Shown: positions 30,816-40,149, counted from the stretch's first letter. The stretch is DNA of 53,927 nucleotides from JANYJJ01 sp038241115 (GCA_038241115.1 JBBRGA010000003.1:1-53927), one strand, 5' to 3'. The notes: a model not told the origin generated them from the letters alone. Translations and numbers: made by a program.

Positions 30816-32986
30816 ACGCCAACTCCGACTCTGATCTTCCGCAGGAGTCCGCGACCTCTGTTGAGCCTGCCGACGGCGTGGACGCTGTTGCCAAGCCGGT
30901 GCGTCGCAAGCGAGCCGTGAAGGCAGTGGAAGGCGAACCCGCCGCTGAAACTGCGCTTGAGGCGCCCGCTGGTGCCGCAACCAGTGCAAATTCAGACATT
31001 GCTGTGAAACCTCCACGCAAGCGAAAGCCTGCTGCTGCGACCGCTGCGCCAGACGAGTCAAATAAGGGCGTGGCGGACGTGGCTGTTTCTTTTACTGAAA
31101 CCGTAACCTCGACCGACATGCAGTCGGCTTCGTCAAGCGAGCCTGCCAGCTCCGATGCGGTGGGCAATCCGTCTGAAATTTCGTTGGGCGAAGGCGAGCA
31201 AGTCCAGGGCCTCCAATCTGAAGGCTCCGGTTCGGAACGCCGCCGTCGCCGCGGTCGGCGCGACCGCGGCCGCAACGATCGCTTCGCTGAAGAGTCCGCC
31301 AATGCTTCGGGCGAGGACAGCGACGACGGTGCGCCGGCAGCAGACCTCGCCCCAGCAGTTCCCCCTCAACAAGCCGAAGAGGTGTTTGCGCAGGTTTTGT
31401 CGGGTGAGTTTGATGTGATGGAAGAAGTTGCGGCGGTCGAGGCCGCCGTGGACGATGGTGACGCGCAAACATCCGACGAACAGTCACATGAACCGCCTCG
31501 TGAATCGGCGGCTCCGCCCAAACGGGTGCTGGCGCCGGAAGCCGATGCGCCCAAGTTGCACAAAGTGCTGGCGCAAGCTGGTGTTGGTTCGCGCCGAGAC
31601 ATGGAGCAATGGATCGCCGACGGGCAAGTCACTGTCAACGGCCAGCCTGCGCACACGGGTCAGCGCATTTCCTTCGGCGACCAAATCAAGGTCAACGGCA
31701 AGCCGGTGCGAGTGCGCATCGTGCCGCCCCCACCGCGCATCATTGCTTATCACAAGCCTGCGGGTGAAGTCGTCACGCACGACGATCCCGAACATCGCCC
31801 AACGGTGTTTCGCCGTCTTCCGCGCTTGCAACAGGGCAAGTGGCAATCGGTGGGTCGTCTTGACCTGAACACAGAAGGCTTGCTGCTGCTGACCAACTCT
31901 GGCGAACTGGCCAATCAGTTGATGCACCCGCGCTTCGGCGTTGAACGTGAATATGCCGTTCGCGTCCTGGGCCGCCTGGACGAAAGCTCTAAATCACAGC
32001 TGCTGGAGGGCGTGAACATTGACGGGCAGATCGCCAGCTTCAAGTCCATCGAAGACGGCGGCGGTGAAGGCAGCAATCATTGGTATCGAGTCGTTATCAC
32101 CGAAGGTCGCAACCGTGAGGTACGCAAGCTGTTTGATTCGGTAGAGCTGACGGTGAGTCGCTTGATTCGGATCCGCTACGGCACCGTCGTGTTGCCACGG
32201 GGCCTGAAACGCGGCGTCTGGGTGGACCTGGAGGAGGCCGACGTGCGGGCCATTCGTCGCTTGGCAGCACCGCCGCCGGGCGAGCCTCGTTCAGAGCGCC
32301 AAGCGCCGCGCGGTGATGCGCAACGAGACACGCGAAGAGATGTCCAAAAAGACGTTCAAAGAGATGTTCAAAGAGATGTTCAAAGAGATGCCGATCGAGA
32401 CGGTCAGCGCGAGCCACAAACAGGACAGCGTGACGGTCGCGGTCGTGCGAACCCGCGTGACCAGCCACGCAACGAGTCGCGCAATGAGCCTCGTCTTGCG
32501 CGAAACGATCAGCGGCCCGAGCAACGCAGCGACCGAGGCCCGCGCAACGGCCCGCCGAAGGAGCGTTTCCAAAACGGGCCGCGCGACGTGCCGGCGCAGC
32601 CAGAAAGGCCGCTTGTCAATCGCGCTGAAGTTGATCCTGATTTTGAAGAGGAAATCGATCACTCGCGCATTCCCAACCCGTTGGAGCAAACCTTCGACAA
32701 GCGCTTTGTTCAAAACCCGCGTGCCCCTGCTGGCGGGCGAGGGTTTGGTCGCGGCGGCGGAGGTTTTGGTGCAGGTGGGAGCGCGCCTGCCGGCAGTGCT
32801 GCCAGACCAAAACCCGGAGCGCCGCGTGAACCCGACCCTATGCAAACCTCGGTGGGTTTCATAGGTGGAGATGCTTTCCATCGAAAAGGCAACCGGGGTG
32901 GTGGCGGTCAGGGCGGTGGAAACCGAGGCAGTGGCGGTTTTGGCGGTGGAGGCGGCGGAGGCGGCGGCGGGCGTCGTGGCCGTTGA
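30812..32986 (+). CDS. rluB: 23S rRNA pseudouridine synthase RluB with long low-complexity arms
   Basis: The 724-residue protein is more than twice the usual RluB length. Only ~248-480 is conserved: an S4 domain (LHKVLAQAGVGSRRDMEQWI) and the RsuA-family catalytic core with Asp351 in GRLDLNTEGLLLLT, then EGRNREVRKLF. RluB modifies U2605 of 23S rRNA. The first ~245 residues are Ala/Glu/Ser-rich with basic clusters (RRRRGRRDRGRNDR). The last ~240 contain RDVQ repeats, Arg/Asp/Asn-rich stretches and a Gly-rich tail resembling RGG RNA-binding tails. Such arms are common on RluB of Burkholderiales but are unusually long here. ATG 30812 overlaps the scpB stop. Confidence 0.92.
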   Translation: MNANSDSDLPQESATSVEPADGVDAVAKPVRRKRAVKAVEGEPAAETALEAPAGAATSANSDIAVKPPRKRKPAAATAAPDESNKGVADVAVSFTETVTSTDMQSASSSEPASSDAVGNPSEISLGEGEQVQGLQSEGSGSERRRRRGRRDRGRNDRFAEESANASGEDSDDGAPAADLAPAVPPQQAEEVFAQVLSGEFDVMEEVAAVEAAVDDGDAQTSDEQSHEPPRESAAPPKRVLAPEADAPKLHKVLAQAGVGSRRDMEQWIADGQVTVNGQPAHTGQRISFGDQIKVNGKPVRVRIVPPPPRIIAYHKPAGEVVTHDDPEHRPTVFRRLPRLQQGKWQSVGRLDLNTEGLLLLTNSGELANQLMHPRFGVEREYAVRVLGRLDESSKSQLLEGVNIDGQIASFKSIEDGGGEGSNHWYRVVITEGRNREVRKLFDSVELTVSRLIRIRYGTVVLPRGLKRGVWVDLEEADVRAIRRLAAPPPGEPRSERQAPRGDAQRDTRRDVQKDVQRDVQRDVQRDADRDGQREPQTGQRDGRGRANPRDQPRNESRNEPRLARNDQRPEQRSDRGPRNGPPKERFQNGPRDVPAQPERPLVNRAEVDPDFEEEIDHSRIPNPLEQTFDKRFVQNPRAPAGGRGFGRGGGGFGAGGSAPAGSAARPKPGAPREPDPMQTSVGFIGGDAFHRKGNRGGGGQGGGNRGSGGFGGGGGGGGGGRRGR
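32334..32392. repeat. 12-bp tandem repeats in the rluB C-terminal arm
   Basis: About five copies of a 12-base unit close to agagatgttcaa, two of them identical, encode RDVQ/KDVQ tetrads. The stretch is A/T-richer than its surroundings. The period preserves the frame. Confidence 0.85.
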
Positions 32987-33159
32987 CCACTTCCGCATTG
33001 CGCGCCCGCTTGCAATGCAGCAACAGCGACCGTTGTTCAGGCGGGTGCAAGCTACACTCAAAAGCTGAGCGCAAACGTGCCCGAAAGCTTCGGGCAGCCT
33101 CGTGAAAACGTCGGCTTTGCCAACTAAAAATCAACCAACAAACTTCAGGAATTCGCACC
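32987..33159 (+). other. rluB-ndk intergenic region with an 8-bp hairpin
   Basis: The leader holds a perfect inverted repeat tgcccgaa-agc-ttcgggca at 33078-33096, about 60 bases before the ndk ATG and without a U-run. TACACT at 33051-33056 could be a -10 box. It is either a weak terminator-like structure or an mRNA 5' stem for ndk. Confidence 0.45.
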
Positions 33160-33585
33160 ATGGCCATCGAACGCACTCTTTCCATCATCAAACCCGACGC
33201 AGTGGCAAAAAACGTCATTGGTCAGATCTACGCTCGTTTTGAAGGCGCCGGACTGAAGGTCATCGCGGCTCGTATGGCGCACCTGTCGCGGACTGAAGCA
33301 GAAGCCTTTTACGGCGTTCACAAAGCGCGTCCTTTCTTCAACGACTTGGTCACTTTCATGATCTCCGGGCCGGTGATGATTCAGGCCCTGGAGGGCGAAG
33401 GTGCGATCTTGAAAAACCGCGACTTGATGGGTGCTACCGACCCGAAAAAGGCGGAAAAAGGCACGATCCGTGCGGACTTCGCCGACAGCATTGACGCCAA
33501 CGCTGTGCACGGATCAGACGCTGCTGAAACAGCTGCCGTCGAAATTGCCTTCTTCTTTCCCGGCATGAATGTGTTCGGCCGCTGA
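33160..33585 (+). CDS. ndk: Nucleoside diphosphate kinase
   Basis: The 141-residue protein matches the family closely: TLSIIKPDAVAKNVIGQIYA at the start and the phosphohistidine His117 in NAVHGSDAAETA. It transfers phosphate from ATP to other nucleoside diphosphates by a ping-pong mechanism, as a tetramer. AGGA lies before ATG 33160. It heads the ndk-rlmN-pilW-rodZ-ispG-hisS-yfgM-bamB-der string that is widely conserved in betaproteobacteria. A perfect inverted repeat at 33611-33626 lies in the gap after it but lacks a U-run. Confidence 0.98.
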   Translation: MAIERTLSIIKPDAVAKNVIGQIYARFEGAGLKVIAARMAHLSRTEAEAFYGVHKARPFFNDLVTFMISGPVMIQALEGEGAILKNRDLMGATDPKKAEKGTIRADFADSIDANAVHGSDAAETAAVEIAFFFPGMNVFGR

Positions 33586-33664
33586 TCAAGCTTTGCGTTT
33601 TTGCGATTCCACGCGCCAGGGCGCGTGAACCCAAATTCACAAGCAATCACACAAGAACAACTGC

Positions 33665-34798
33665 ATGAGCGCTGTCAACCTGCTTGATTTCGATCTGCAA
33701 GGGCTGGCAGCGTTTTGCGAGCAGCTCGGGGAAAAGCGTTTTCGCGCCACCCAGCTGTTTCGATGGATACACCAGCGCGGTGCATCTGAATTCGCCCAAA
33801 TGTCTGACTTGGCCAAGTCTTTGCGCGACAAGCTCGCTGGCCTTGCCACGGTCATGCCGCTGAAAGTGGCATCGGAACAAGTCGCCAGTGACGGCACCAT
33901 CAAATGGCTGTTTGATGTCGGCGCAGGCGATGCGGTCGAAACCGTGTTCATCCCAGAGGAAGGTCGCGGCACTTTGTGCATTTCGTCCCAAGCCGGTTGC
34001 GCTGTGGGTTGCCGCTTTTGCTCCACCGGACACCAAGGCTTCAGCCGCAACTTGACCACCGCTGAAATCGTGGCGCAGCTGTGGTTTGCCGAGCATGAAT
34101 TGCGTCGTCGCTTGAAGCGCCCTGACGGCGAACGGGTGATCACCAACGTCGTGATGATGGGGATGGGAGAGCCTTTGCAAAACTATGCGGCCCTTCTGCC
34201 TGCGTTGAAGGTCATGCTGGATGACCACGCCTACGGCTTGTCGCGCCGGCGTGTCACGGTCTCAACTTCGGGCGTGGTGCCGATGATGGACAGGTTGCGC
34301 GCCGACTGCCCGGTCGCGTTGGCGGTGTCGCTTCATGCACCCGACGACATTCTGCGCAGCGACCTCGTGCCGCTGAACAAAAAGTACCCGCTGGATGAAT
34401 TGCTCGGGGCTTGCAACCGGTATCTCGACAAAGCCCCACGCGACTTCATCACCTTTGAGTACTGCATGTTGGACGGCGTGAATGACGCACCCGCACAGGC
34501 CGAGCAGTTGGTTGCTTTGGTGAAAGGCCATGTGTCATGCAAGTTCAATCTCATTCCTTTCAATCCGTTCCCTGCGTCTGGTTTGACCCGTTCTTCGAAT
34601 GAGCGCGTGAGTGCTTTCGCGCGGGTTTTGCAAGACGCCGGCTTGGTGACCACAATCCGAAAAACGCGAGGCGATGACATCGCAGCCGCTTGCGGTCAAC
34701 TGGCCGGTGAAGTGCAAGACCGCACTCAATTCAAAGAGCGCGTGTTGACCCGCCCGCCCATTCCCATCCATGCGGTGCGGGCGAGGGATGCTGCGTGA
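33665..34798 (+). CDS. rlmN: 23S rRNA/tRNA adenine-C2 methyltransferase RlmN
   Basis: The 377-residue radical-SAM enzyme has the CxxxCxxC cluster motif at C112, C116 and C119 (GCAVGCRFCSTG). Other signatures are MGMGEPLQNY, TVSTSGVVPMMDRL and VSLHAPDD, plus a C-terminal methyl-accepting Cys in AAACGQLAGE. It methylates A2503 of 23S rRNA and A37 of some tRNAs. Its TGA overlaps the GTG start of pilW/pilF (GTGA). The gap from ndk is 79 bases. Confidence 0.97.
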   Translation: MSAVNLLDFDLQGLAAFCEQLGEKRFRATQLFRWIHQRGASEFAQMSDLAKSLRDKLAGLATVMPLKVASEQVASDGTIKWLFDVGAGDAVETVFIPEEGRGTLCISSQAGCAVGCRFCSTGHQGFSRNLTTAEIVAQLWFAEHELRRRLKRPDGERVITNVVMMGMGEPLQNYAALLPALKVMLDDHAYGLSRRRVTVSTSGVVPMMDRLRADCPVALAVSLHAPDDILRSDLVPLNKKYPLDELLGACNRYLDKAPRDFITFEYCMLDGVNDAPAQAEQLVALVKGHVSCKFNLIPFNPFPASGLTRSSNERVSAFARVLQDAGLVTTIRKTRGDDIAAACGQLAGEVQDRTQFKERVLTRPPIPIHAVRARDAA

Positions 34799-35646
34799 AT
34801 CTGCAACCAAGGTCGAATTCAAGTTTTCCGCGAGGCTTGTTGGCTGCGCTGAGCGTGCCGCTGGTGATGGTTTTGTCGGCGTGCGTGAGCTCAGGCTCGA
34901 CAACTGTGACCGGGCTGCCGTCTGCGGCGACGGAGACCCGCGACCGAGTCACCGCCTCCGATGAAACCGATGCCAGCAAGCGCGCTCGGGTGCGTCTCGA
35001 TTTGGCGTCCGCCTACTTCGGGCGCGGCCAAATGACCGTGGCCCTGGACGAAGTCAAGTTGTCGATTGCCGCCGACCCGAGCGTCGCTGCAGCCTTCAAT
35101 TTAAGGGGCTTGATTTACGCCAGCTTGGGCGATGAGCGATTGGCCGAAGAAAGCTTTCGACGCGCCCTGCAATTGAACGCACGTGACGCCGACGCCATGC
35201 AAAACTTTGCCTGGTATTTGTGTCAGCAAAAGCGCTACGGCGAAGCCAATTCGCTGTTTGAACAAGCCCTGGCCGTGCCGCAATATCGTGACTCGCTGCG
35301 AACGCAACTGGCGCAAGGCGTTTGTCTGGCGCGTGCAGGGCAGTGGGCGCAGGCCGAGCGAGCCCTGCAACTCGCCTACGAGCTTGATCCCAGCAACCCG
35401 TCCACGACCATGAATCTGGCCGAAGTGCTGTATCGCCGCGGCGAGTCGGAGCGCGCGCGCTTCTACATACGGCGCGTCAACAGCGTGCCCGAAGTGGTGA
35501 ACGCCCAAACGTTGTGGTTGGCAGTACGGATAGATAAAAAATTGGGCAATGCGCAAGGGGCTTCAGAGGCGGGCGAGCAGTTGCGCAGCCGCTTCCCGCA
35601 ATCAAATGAGGCCAGAGCATATGAGCGGAATCAGTTCGATGACTGA
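34795..35646 (+). CDS. pilW: Type IV pilus biogenesis/stability lipoprotein PilW (PilF)
   Basis: The 283-residue protein starts at a GTG that overlaps the rlmN stop. It has a lipoprotein signal with lipobox LSAC (Cys30) and then TPR repeats from ~60 to ~270, for example RVRLDLASAYFGRGQMTVAL and AFNLRGLIYASLGDERLAEE. PilF/PilW is the pilotin that places the PilQ secretin in the outer membrane for type IVa pili. As a lipoprotein it would be a substrate of Lnt. No other type IVa pilus gene lies nearby; the position after rlmN is standard. Confidence 0.93.
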   Translation: MNLQPRSNSSFPRGLLAALSVPLVMVLSACVSSGSTTVTGLPSAATETRDRVTASDETDASKRARVRLDLASAYFGRGQMTVALDEVKLSIAADPSVAAAFNLRGLIYASLGDERLAEESFRRALQLNARDADAMQNFAWYLCQQKRYGEANSLFEQALAVPQYRDSLRTQLAQGVCLARAGQWAQAERALQLAYELDPSNPSTTMNLAEVLYRRGESERARFYIRRVNSVPEVVNAQTLWLAVRIDKKLGNAQGASEAGEQLRSRFPQSNEARAYERNQFDD

Positions 35647-36628
35647 CCTGAACCAGGTAGCAGCAGCCGGCAGCGCGCTCACGGCGGGAGGTTTGTTGAA
35701 GCAGGCCCGGCAGGCCAAAGGCTTGCACATTGCGGCGTTGGCCGCCTCGATCAAAGTGGCTCAACGCAAGCTCGAATTGTTGGAAGCCGATCGTTTCACC
35801 GAACTGCCAGACGCCACCTTCACTCGCGCTTTGGCGCAAACCGTGTGCAGAAGTCTGAAGATTGACGCCGCACCGGTGCTCGCGCTCATGCCTGCGGCCT
35901 CTGGAGGTCGTTTGGATCAAATGGGCGAGGGCATCAATGCGCCGTTTCGTGAGCGACCCGGCCGCAGCGAGCCCACCGACTGGGGTCGGCTGGTCGCGTC
36001 GCCTGCCGTGTGGGGGCCAGCTTTGGTGCTGCTGGCCGCGTTGTGCGTTTATTTTTTGCCGTCGTCCCTTTTTAGTGGCCTTCAACTGAAGTCAAGCCCA
36101 ACTGCCGCGAAGGTCTCAGCCGCAGCGGCAGTGCCTTTCGAGGACGCTGCGGCGTCAAACGCAGCTGCTGTGCCAGCGCCTGCGCTTGAAGCGGTGGCTG
36201 TGCCGGCAGCTGCAGCCCCACCACTGGCGGGTGCTGTGGAAACTGTGTTTTCTGCCCCTCCGCTCGCACAAGCCGCGTCGATTGCTGCCACTGGTCCGGC
36301 CACCAGCCTCACAACTTTGTCCACCACGAATGCCAATGCCAACGTCACTGCCAATCCCGCAGCGCCGTCCAATCCCGGTGCTGTTGGAGCAGGCGGCATC
36401 CTGCAGCTACGGGCCAGCGCAGAGTCGTGGGTGGAAGTTCAAGACGCCAAGCAGCAGGTGTTGCTGTCGCGCATGTTGATAGCCGGTGAGACCGTCAGGC
36501 TCGATGGTGAGTTGCCACTGCGACTGAAAGTTGGCAATGCGCCGGTAACTGAAGTGGTGTTTCGCGGCCAAGCGGTGAGCTTGGTGCCTACCACCGTGGG
36601 CAACATCGCACGGCTGGAATTGAAATGA
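35621..36628 (+). CDS. rodZ: RodZ-like cytoskeletal helix-turn-helix membrane protein
   Basis: From ATG 35621 the product is 335 residues. The N-terminal helix-turn-helix domain (~20-90) includes GGLLKQARQAKGLHIAALAA and ALAQTVCRSLKID. A single membrane segment follows (~133-155, GPALVLLAALCVYFLPSSLF). Next is an Ala/Pro/Thr-rich periplasmic linker, and then a C-terminal DUF4115 domain (~250-335) with ASAESWVEVQDAKQQVLLSR. RodZ links MreB to the cell-wall machinery and keeps rod shape. GAGG lies 8 bases before the start, and the gene overlaps pilW by 26 bases. Confidence 0.9.
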   Translation: MSGISSMTDLNQVAAAGSALTAGGLLKQARQAKGLHIAALAASIKVAQRKLELLEADRFTELPDATFTRALAQTVCRSLKIDAAPVLALMPAASGGRLDQMGEGINAPFRERPGRSEPTDWGRLVASPAVWGPALVLLAALCVYFLPSSLFSGLQLKSSPTAAKVSAAAAVPFEDAAASNAAAVPAPALEAVAVPAAAAPPLAGAVETVFSAPPLAQAASIAATGPATSLTTLSTTNANANVTANPAAPSNPGAVGAGGILQLRASAESWVEVQDAKQQVLLSRMLIAGETVRLDGELPLRLKVGNAPVTEVVFRGQAVSLVPTTVGNIARLELK

Positions 36629-36660
36629 CGGGCCGGTGCTTGGAATCTGAGGAGTAGGCC

Positions 36661-37938
36661 ATGCTGAATGATCCTGAATACATCGAACCGGCGAAACCTT
36701 TGACGCGCGTCACCCAGCAAGCGGTCGTGCGCTGGCAGTCCCATGTGGTCACGGTGGGTGGGGGTGCGCCTGTGCGCATTCAGTCCATGACGAACACCGA
36801 CACCGTCAACGCCATTGAGACTGCCATTCAGATCAAAGAATTGGCGGTCGCTGGATCAGAGATGGTGCGCATCACCGTCAACACGCCCGAAGCGGCCGCA
36901 GCCGTTCCGCACATTCGCGATCAGCTCGACCGCATGGGCATCAACACGCCCTTGGTGGGTGACTTTCATTACAACGGTCACCGTTTGCTGACCGAGCATC
37001 CCGCTTGCGCAGAAGCACTTTCCAAATACCGTATCAACCCCGGCAATGTGGGCAAGGGCGACAAACACGACCGCCAGTTCTCACTGATGATCGAAGCGGC
37101 TGCCAAGTATGACAAAGCAGTGCGAATTGGCGTGAATTGGGGAAGCCTGGACCAAGAGCTGCTTAGCCAAATGATGGACGACAACGCCAAGCTGGCGCAG
37201 CCGCACCCGACTCAACAAATCATGTACCGCGCCATCATCGCGTCGGCGTTGGATTCAGCGCGCCGGGCCGAAGAACTGGGCTTGCGCTCGCAGCAAATCA
37301 TCTTGTCTTGCAAGATGTCTGGCGTGCAAGATTTGGTCAGCGTTTACCGCGCATTGGCCAAACGCTGCAACTACGCATTGCACTTAGGCTTGACTGAAGC
37401 CGGCATGGGCACCAAAGGCACGGTGGCGTCAACTGCGGCCTTGGCGTTGTTGCTGCAAGAAGGCATAGGCGACACCATTCGTGTGTCGCTCACGCCGCAA
37501 CCCGGCGAAGCCCGCACGCAAGAGGTGATGGTGGCGGCGGAGATCTTGCAATCTCTCGGGCTGCGCGCGTTCAACCCCAGCGTCACGGCGTGCCCCGGTT
37601 GTGGACGCACGACCAGCACCACCTTCCAAGAACTCACTCAGCAGATTGACGACTTTCTGCGCGCCCAAATGCCGGTGTGGCGCGAACGCTATCCCGGCGT
37701 TGAGAAGATGAAGGTGGCGGTTATGGGCTGCATCGTCAACGGGCCCGGCGAAAGCAAGCACGCTGACATCGGTATCAGCTTGCCTGGTACGGGCGAAGCG
37801 CCTGCCGCGCCGGTTTTTATTGACGGCGAAAAAGCGCTGACCTTGCGAGGGGACAACATTGCCGCTGAATTCCGCGCCATTGTTGAAAATTATATCGAGA
37901 GGCGCTTCGGTGCCGAGGCCGCTGTCGCAGCACATTGA
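36661..37938 (+). CDS. ispG: 4-hydroxy-3-methylbut-2-enyl diphosphate synthase (flavodoxin)
   Basis: The 425-residue enzyme catalyses the sixth step of the MEP isoprenoid pathway, from MEcPP to HMBPP, using a 4Fe-4S cluster. Signatures: IQSMTNTDTVNAIETAIQIKEL near the start, GDFHYNGHRLL, INPGNVGKGDKHDRQF, and the cluster-binding TACPGCGRTT and GCIVNGPGE. GGAG is present upstream of ATG 36661. It lies 32 bases after rodZ in the conserved string. The length is typical for the proteobacterial form. Confidence 0.97.
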   Translation: MLNDPEYIEPAKPLTRVTQQAVVRWQSHVVTVGGGAPVRIQSMTNTDTVNAIETAIQIKELAVAGSEMVRITVNTPEAAAAVPHIRDQLDRMGINTPLVGDFHYNGHRLLTEHPACAEALSKYRINPGNVGKGDKHDRQFSLMIEAAAKYDKAVRIGVNWGSLDQELLSQMMDDNAKLAQPHPTQQIMYRAIIASALDSARRAEELGLRSQQIILSCKMSGVQDLVSVYRALAKRCNYALHLGLTEAGMGTKGTVASTAALALLLQEGIGDTIRVSLTPQPGEARTQEVMVAAEILQSLGLRAFNPSVTACPGCGRTTSTTFQELTQQIDDFLRAQMPVWRERYPGVEKMKVAVMGCIVNGPGESKHADIGISLPGTGEAPAAPVFIDGEKALTLRGDNIAAEFRAIVENYIERRFGAEAAVAAH

Positions 37939-38057
37939 CTTCGTACATCGCGTTCTTTTGCTCCAGCGAATGCGAACAGGAGCGCGAACGCGCACGAGTC
38001 AGGGGCGAACACTCTTGATTCCTTTTCGTAGCCGATCAACGCGTCTCTTCCTAGTCC

Positions 38058-38076
38058 ACCTGCGTCCCGCGCAGGT
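38058..38076 (+). promoter_or_regulatory. Hairpin covering the likely ribosome binding site of hisS
   Basis: acctgcg (38058-38064) and cgcaggt (38070-38076) form a perfect 7-bp stem with a 5-base loop, ending 9 bases before the hisS ATG. The only Shine-Dalgarno-like bases near the start (aggt) lie in the 3' arm, so the stem could hide the site. Regulation is inference. Confidence 0.45.
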
Positions 38077-38085
38077 CCTGCTCAC

Positions 38086-39408
38086 ATGAACAAATCCCTT
38101 TCCTTGCGCGAACGCGAACCCGTAGCCTTGCGTGCCGTCAAAGGCATGAACGACATCCTTCCTCAAGACTCCGTGCGTTGGGAGTGGTTCGAAGACAAGG
38201 TGCGCGCTCTGATGTCACGTTATGGGTACTCCAATGTGCGCACCCCCATCGTCGAGCCCACGGCTTTATTTGTGCGCGGTTTGGGCGAGATCACCGACAT
38301 CGTCGAGAAAGAGATGTACTCGTTTGAAGACGCGATGAACGGCGACAGGCTCACGCTTCGCCCCGAGGCCACCGCGGGCATCGTGCGCGCCATGATCGAA
38401 CACAACGCGCTGTACAACGCGCCGCTGCGTGTCTGGTCGGCGGTGGCCTTGTTTCGTCATGAGCGTCCTCAAAAAGGCCGCTATCGACAGTTTCACCAAA
38501 TTGATGTGGAAGCTCTCGGCTTCGCTGGGCCTGATGTGGATGCCGAGCAAATCTTGATGTGCCGGTCTCTGCTGCGCGACCTCGGTTTGTCCGACCAAGA
38601 CTTGCGCCTGGAGTTGAACAGTTTGGGCCAGCCTGGTGAGCGCATGGCGCACCGGACTGCGCTCATCGCACACTTTGAAGCGCACGTCGATCTGCTCGAT
38701 GAAGACGCGAAGCGGCGTTTGCACAGCAATCCTCTGCGAATCCTGGACACTAAAAACCCAGCCATGCAGGACTTGGTCAACGACGCGCCGCAGCTCATGA
38801 GCTTCCTCGGTGGCGAATCCTTGGCGCATTTGAACGGCGTGCGCAGAGTGCTTGACGCGGTGGATTTGAGCTACACGATCAACCCGCGCCTGGTGCGCGG
38901 CATGGACTACTACAACCTCACCGTCTTTGAATGGATCACGGACAAGCTGGGCTCACAAGGCACAGTGTGCGGAGGTGGGCGTTACGACCGATTGTTTGAG
39001 CAGTTGGGCGGAAAGCCCACACCTGCGGTCGGTTGGGGCATGGGCGTAGAACGCATGTTGTTGCTTTTGGAAGCCGTGGGTGTGGCTATGCCCGTCCGCT
39101 CACCCGACGTTTACGCAGTGGTTCCACGGGCCAGCGCTGCTGTGGTGTGCGCCGCAAGCTGCGACGCCATGCGCCAAGCCGGCTTGACGGTGCATATGCA
39201 CGGCGCGGGTGCTGACTCATGGGGCGGCATGAAAAGTCAATTCAAGCGGGCCGATGCCAGCGGCGCGCGCTTTGCTGTCATCTACGGCGACGACGAATTG
39301 GCCCGCGGCGAGGCGACGGTGAAGAACCTTCGAGACCCTGAGCAAGGCCAACGCAGCGTGGCGTTGGGTGATCTGCCCAGCGCATTGCTTGAACTGCTCA
39401 ACGCATAA
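38086..39408 (+). CDS. hisS: Histidine-tRNA ligase
   Basis: The 440-residue class II synthetase has motif 2 FRHERPQKGRYRQFHQID, the histidine-specific LVRGMDYYNLTVFEW, motif 3 AVGWGMGVERMLLLL and a C-terminal anticodon-binding domain (~345-440). It charges tRNA-His. It starts at ATG 38086, 147 bases after ispG. The leader has a hairpin over the probable ribosome binding site and no clear promoter. The paralogue hisZ lies about 9 kb downstream. Confidence 0.97.
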   Translation: MNKSLSLREREPVALRAVKGMNDILPQDSVRWEWFEDKVRALMSRYGYSNVRTPIVEPTALFVRGLGEITDIVEKEMYSFEDAMNGDRLTLRPEATAGIVRAMIEHNALYNAPLRVWSAVALFRHERPQKGRYRQFHQIDVEALGFAGPDVDAEQILMCRSLLRDLGLSDQDLRLELNSLGQPGERMAHRTALIAHFEAHVDLLDEDAKRRLHSNPLRILDTKNPAMQDLVNDAPQLMSFLGGESLAHLNGVRRVLDAVDLSYTINPRLVRGMDYYNLTVFEWITDKLGSQGTVCGGGRYDRLFEQLGGKPTPAVGWGMGVERMLLLLEAVGVAMPVRSPDVYAVVPRASAAVVCAASCDAMRQAGLTVHMHGAGADSWGGMKSQFKRADASGARFAVIYGDDELARGEATVKNLRDPEQGQRSVALGDLPSALLELLNA

Positions 39409-39456
39409 TCCGGCTCTTCTCGATCTACTCGACCACTACGAAAAAAACTGCTGCCC

Positions 39457-40149
39457 ATGGCCACGAATCTCGATCTTGAAGAACAGGAACAGCTCGACGA
39501 ACTCAAGCATTTCTGGAAGAAAAACGGCACCCTCATCACGTGGTTATTGATTGCTGTGTTGTCAGGCTACGCGGCGTGGAACGGCTGGAATTATTGGCAG
39601 CGCGAGCAGGCGGTCAAGGCCGGTGCCATGTTCGACGAACTTGACCGCGCAGCCCAGGCCGGCGATGCCGACAAAGTAACCCGCGTGTTCGCTGATCTGA
39701 AAGAGCGCTATCCGCGCACCGCGTTCACGCAGCAAGGCGGCTTGTTGGCCGCCAAGGTGCAGTTTGAAAAAGGCAAAGCCGATGCCGCTCAAGCCTCACT
39801 GACTTGGGTCGGCGAAAACGCCGTTGAGTCTGAGTACAAAACCGTGGCGTGGTTACGCTTGGCCGGTGCTTCACTCGAAGCGAAAAAGTTCGACGAAGCC
39901 TTGAAGCAGCTCGACGCTGCCACCGCTCCCGATTTCGCTGCTTTGGTCGCCGATCGTCGCGGCGACGTACTGCTCGCGCAAGGCAAAACCGACGATGCCA
40001 AAGCGGCTTACAACAAAGCGTGGACGCTGATGGACGCCAAAGTCGAGTACCGACGCCTGATCGAAGCCAAGCTGACATCGCTGGGCGCTCCACCCGAAGC
40101 ATTGAAGGTGCCCGGCGTTGTCGCAGCATCTGGTGAGGCATCTAAATGA
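39457..40149 (+). CDS. yfgM: YfgM-family tetratricopeptide membrane protein
   Basis: The 230-residue product has a cytoplasmic N-terminus (LDLEEQEQLDELKHFWKKNG), one membrane helix (~26-46, TWLLIAVLSGYAAWNGWNYW) and a periplasmic TPR-like domain. YfgM is an ancillary SecYEG/PpiD partner in periplasmic folding. The position between hisS and bamB and the N-terminal motif are characteristic. Its TGA overlaps the bamB ATG (ATGA). Confidence 0.92.
   Translation: MATNLDLEEQEQLDELKHFWKKNGTLITWLLIAVLSGYAAWNGWNYWQREQAVKAGAMFDELDRAAQAGDADKVTRVFADLKERYPRTAFTQQGGLLAAKVQFEKGKADAAQASLTWVGENAVESEYKTVAWLRLAGASLEAKKFDEALKQLDAATAPDFAALVADRRGDVLLAQGKTDDAKAAYNKAWTLMDAKVEYRRLIEAKLTSLGAPPEALKVPGVVAASGEASK

Noticed and set aside
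33611..33626. Perfect inverted repeat after ndk as a terminator
   Set aside because: No U-run follows and the gene string continues in the same direction, so termination is not supported.
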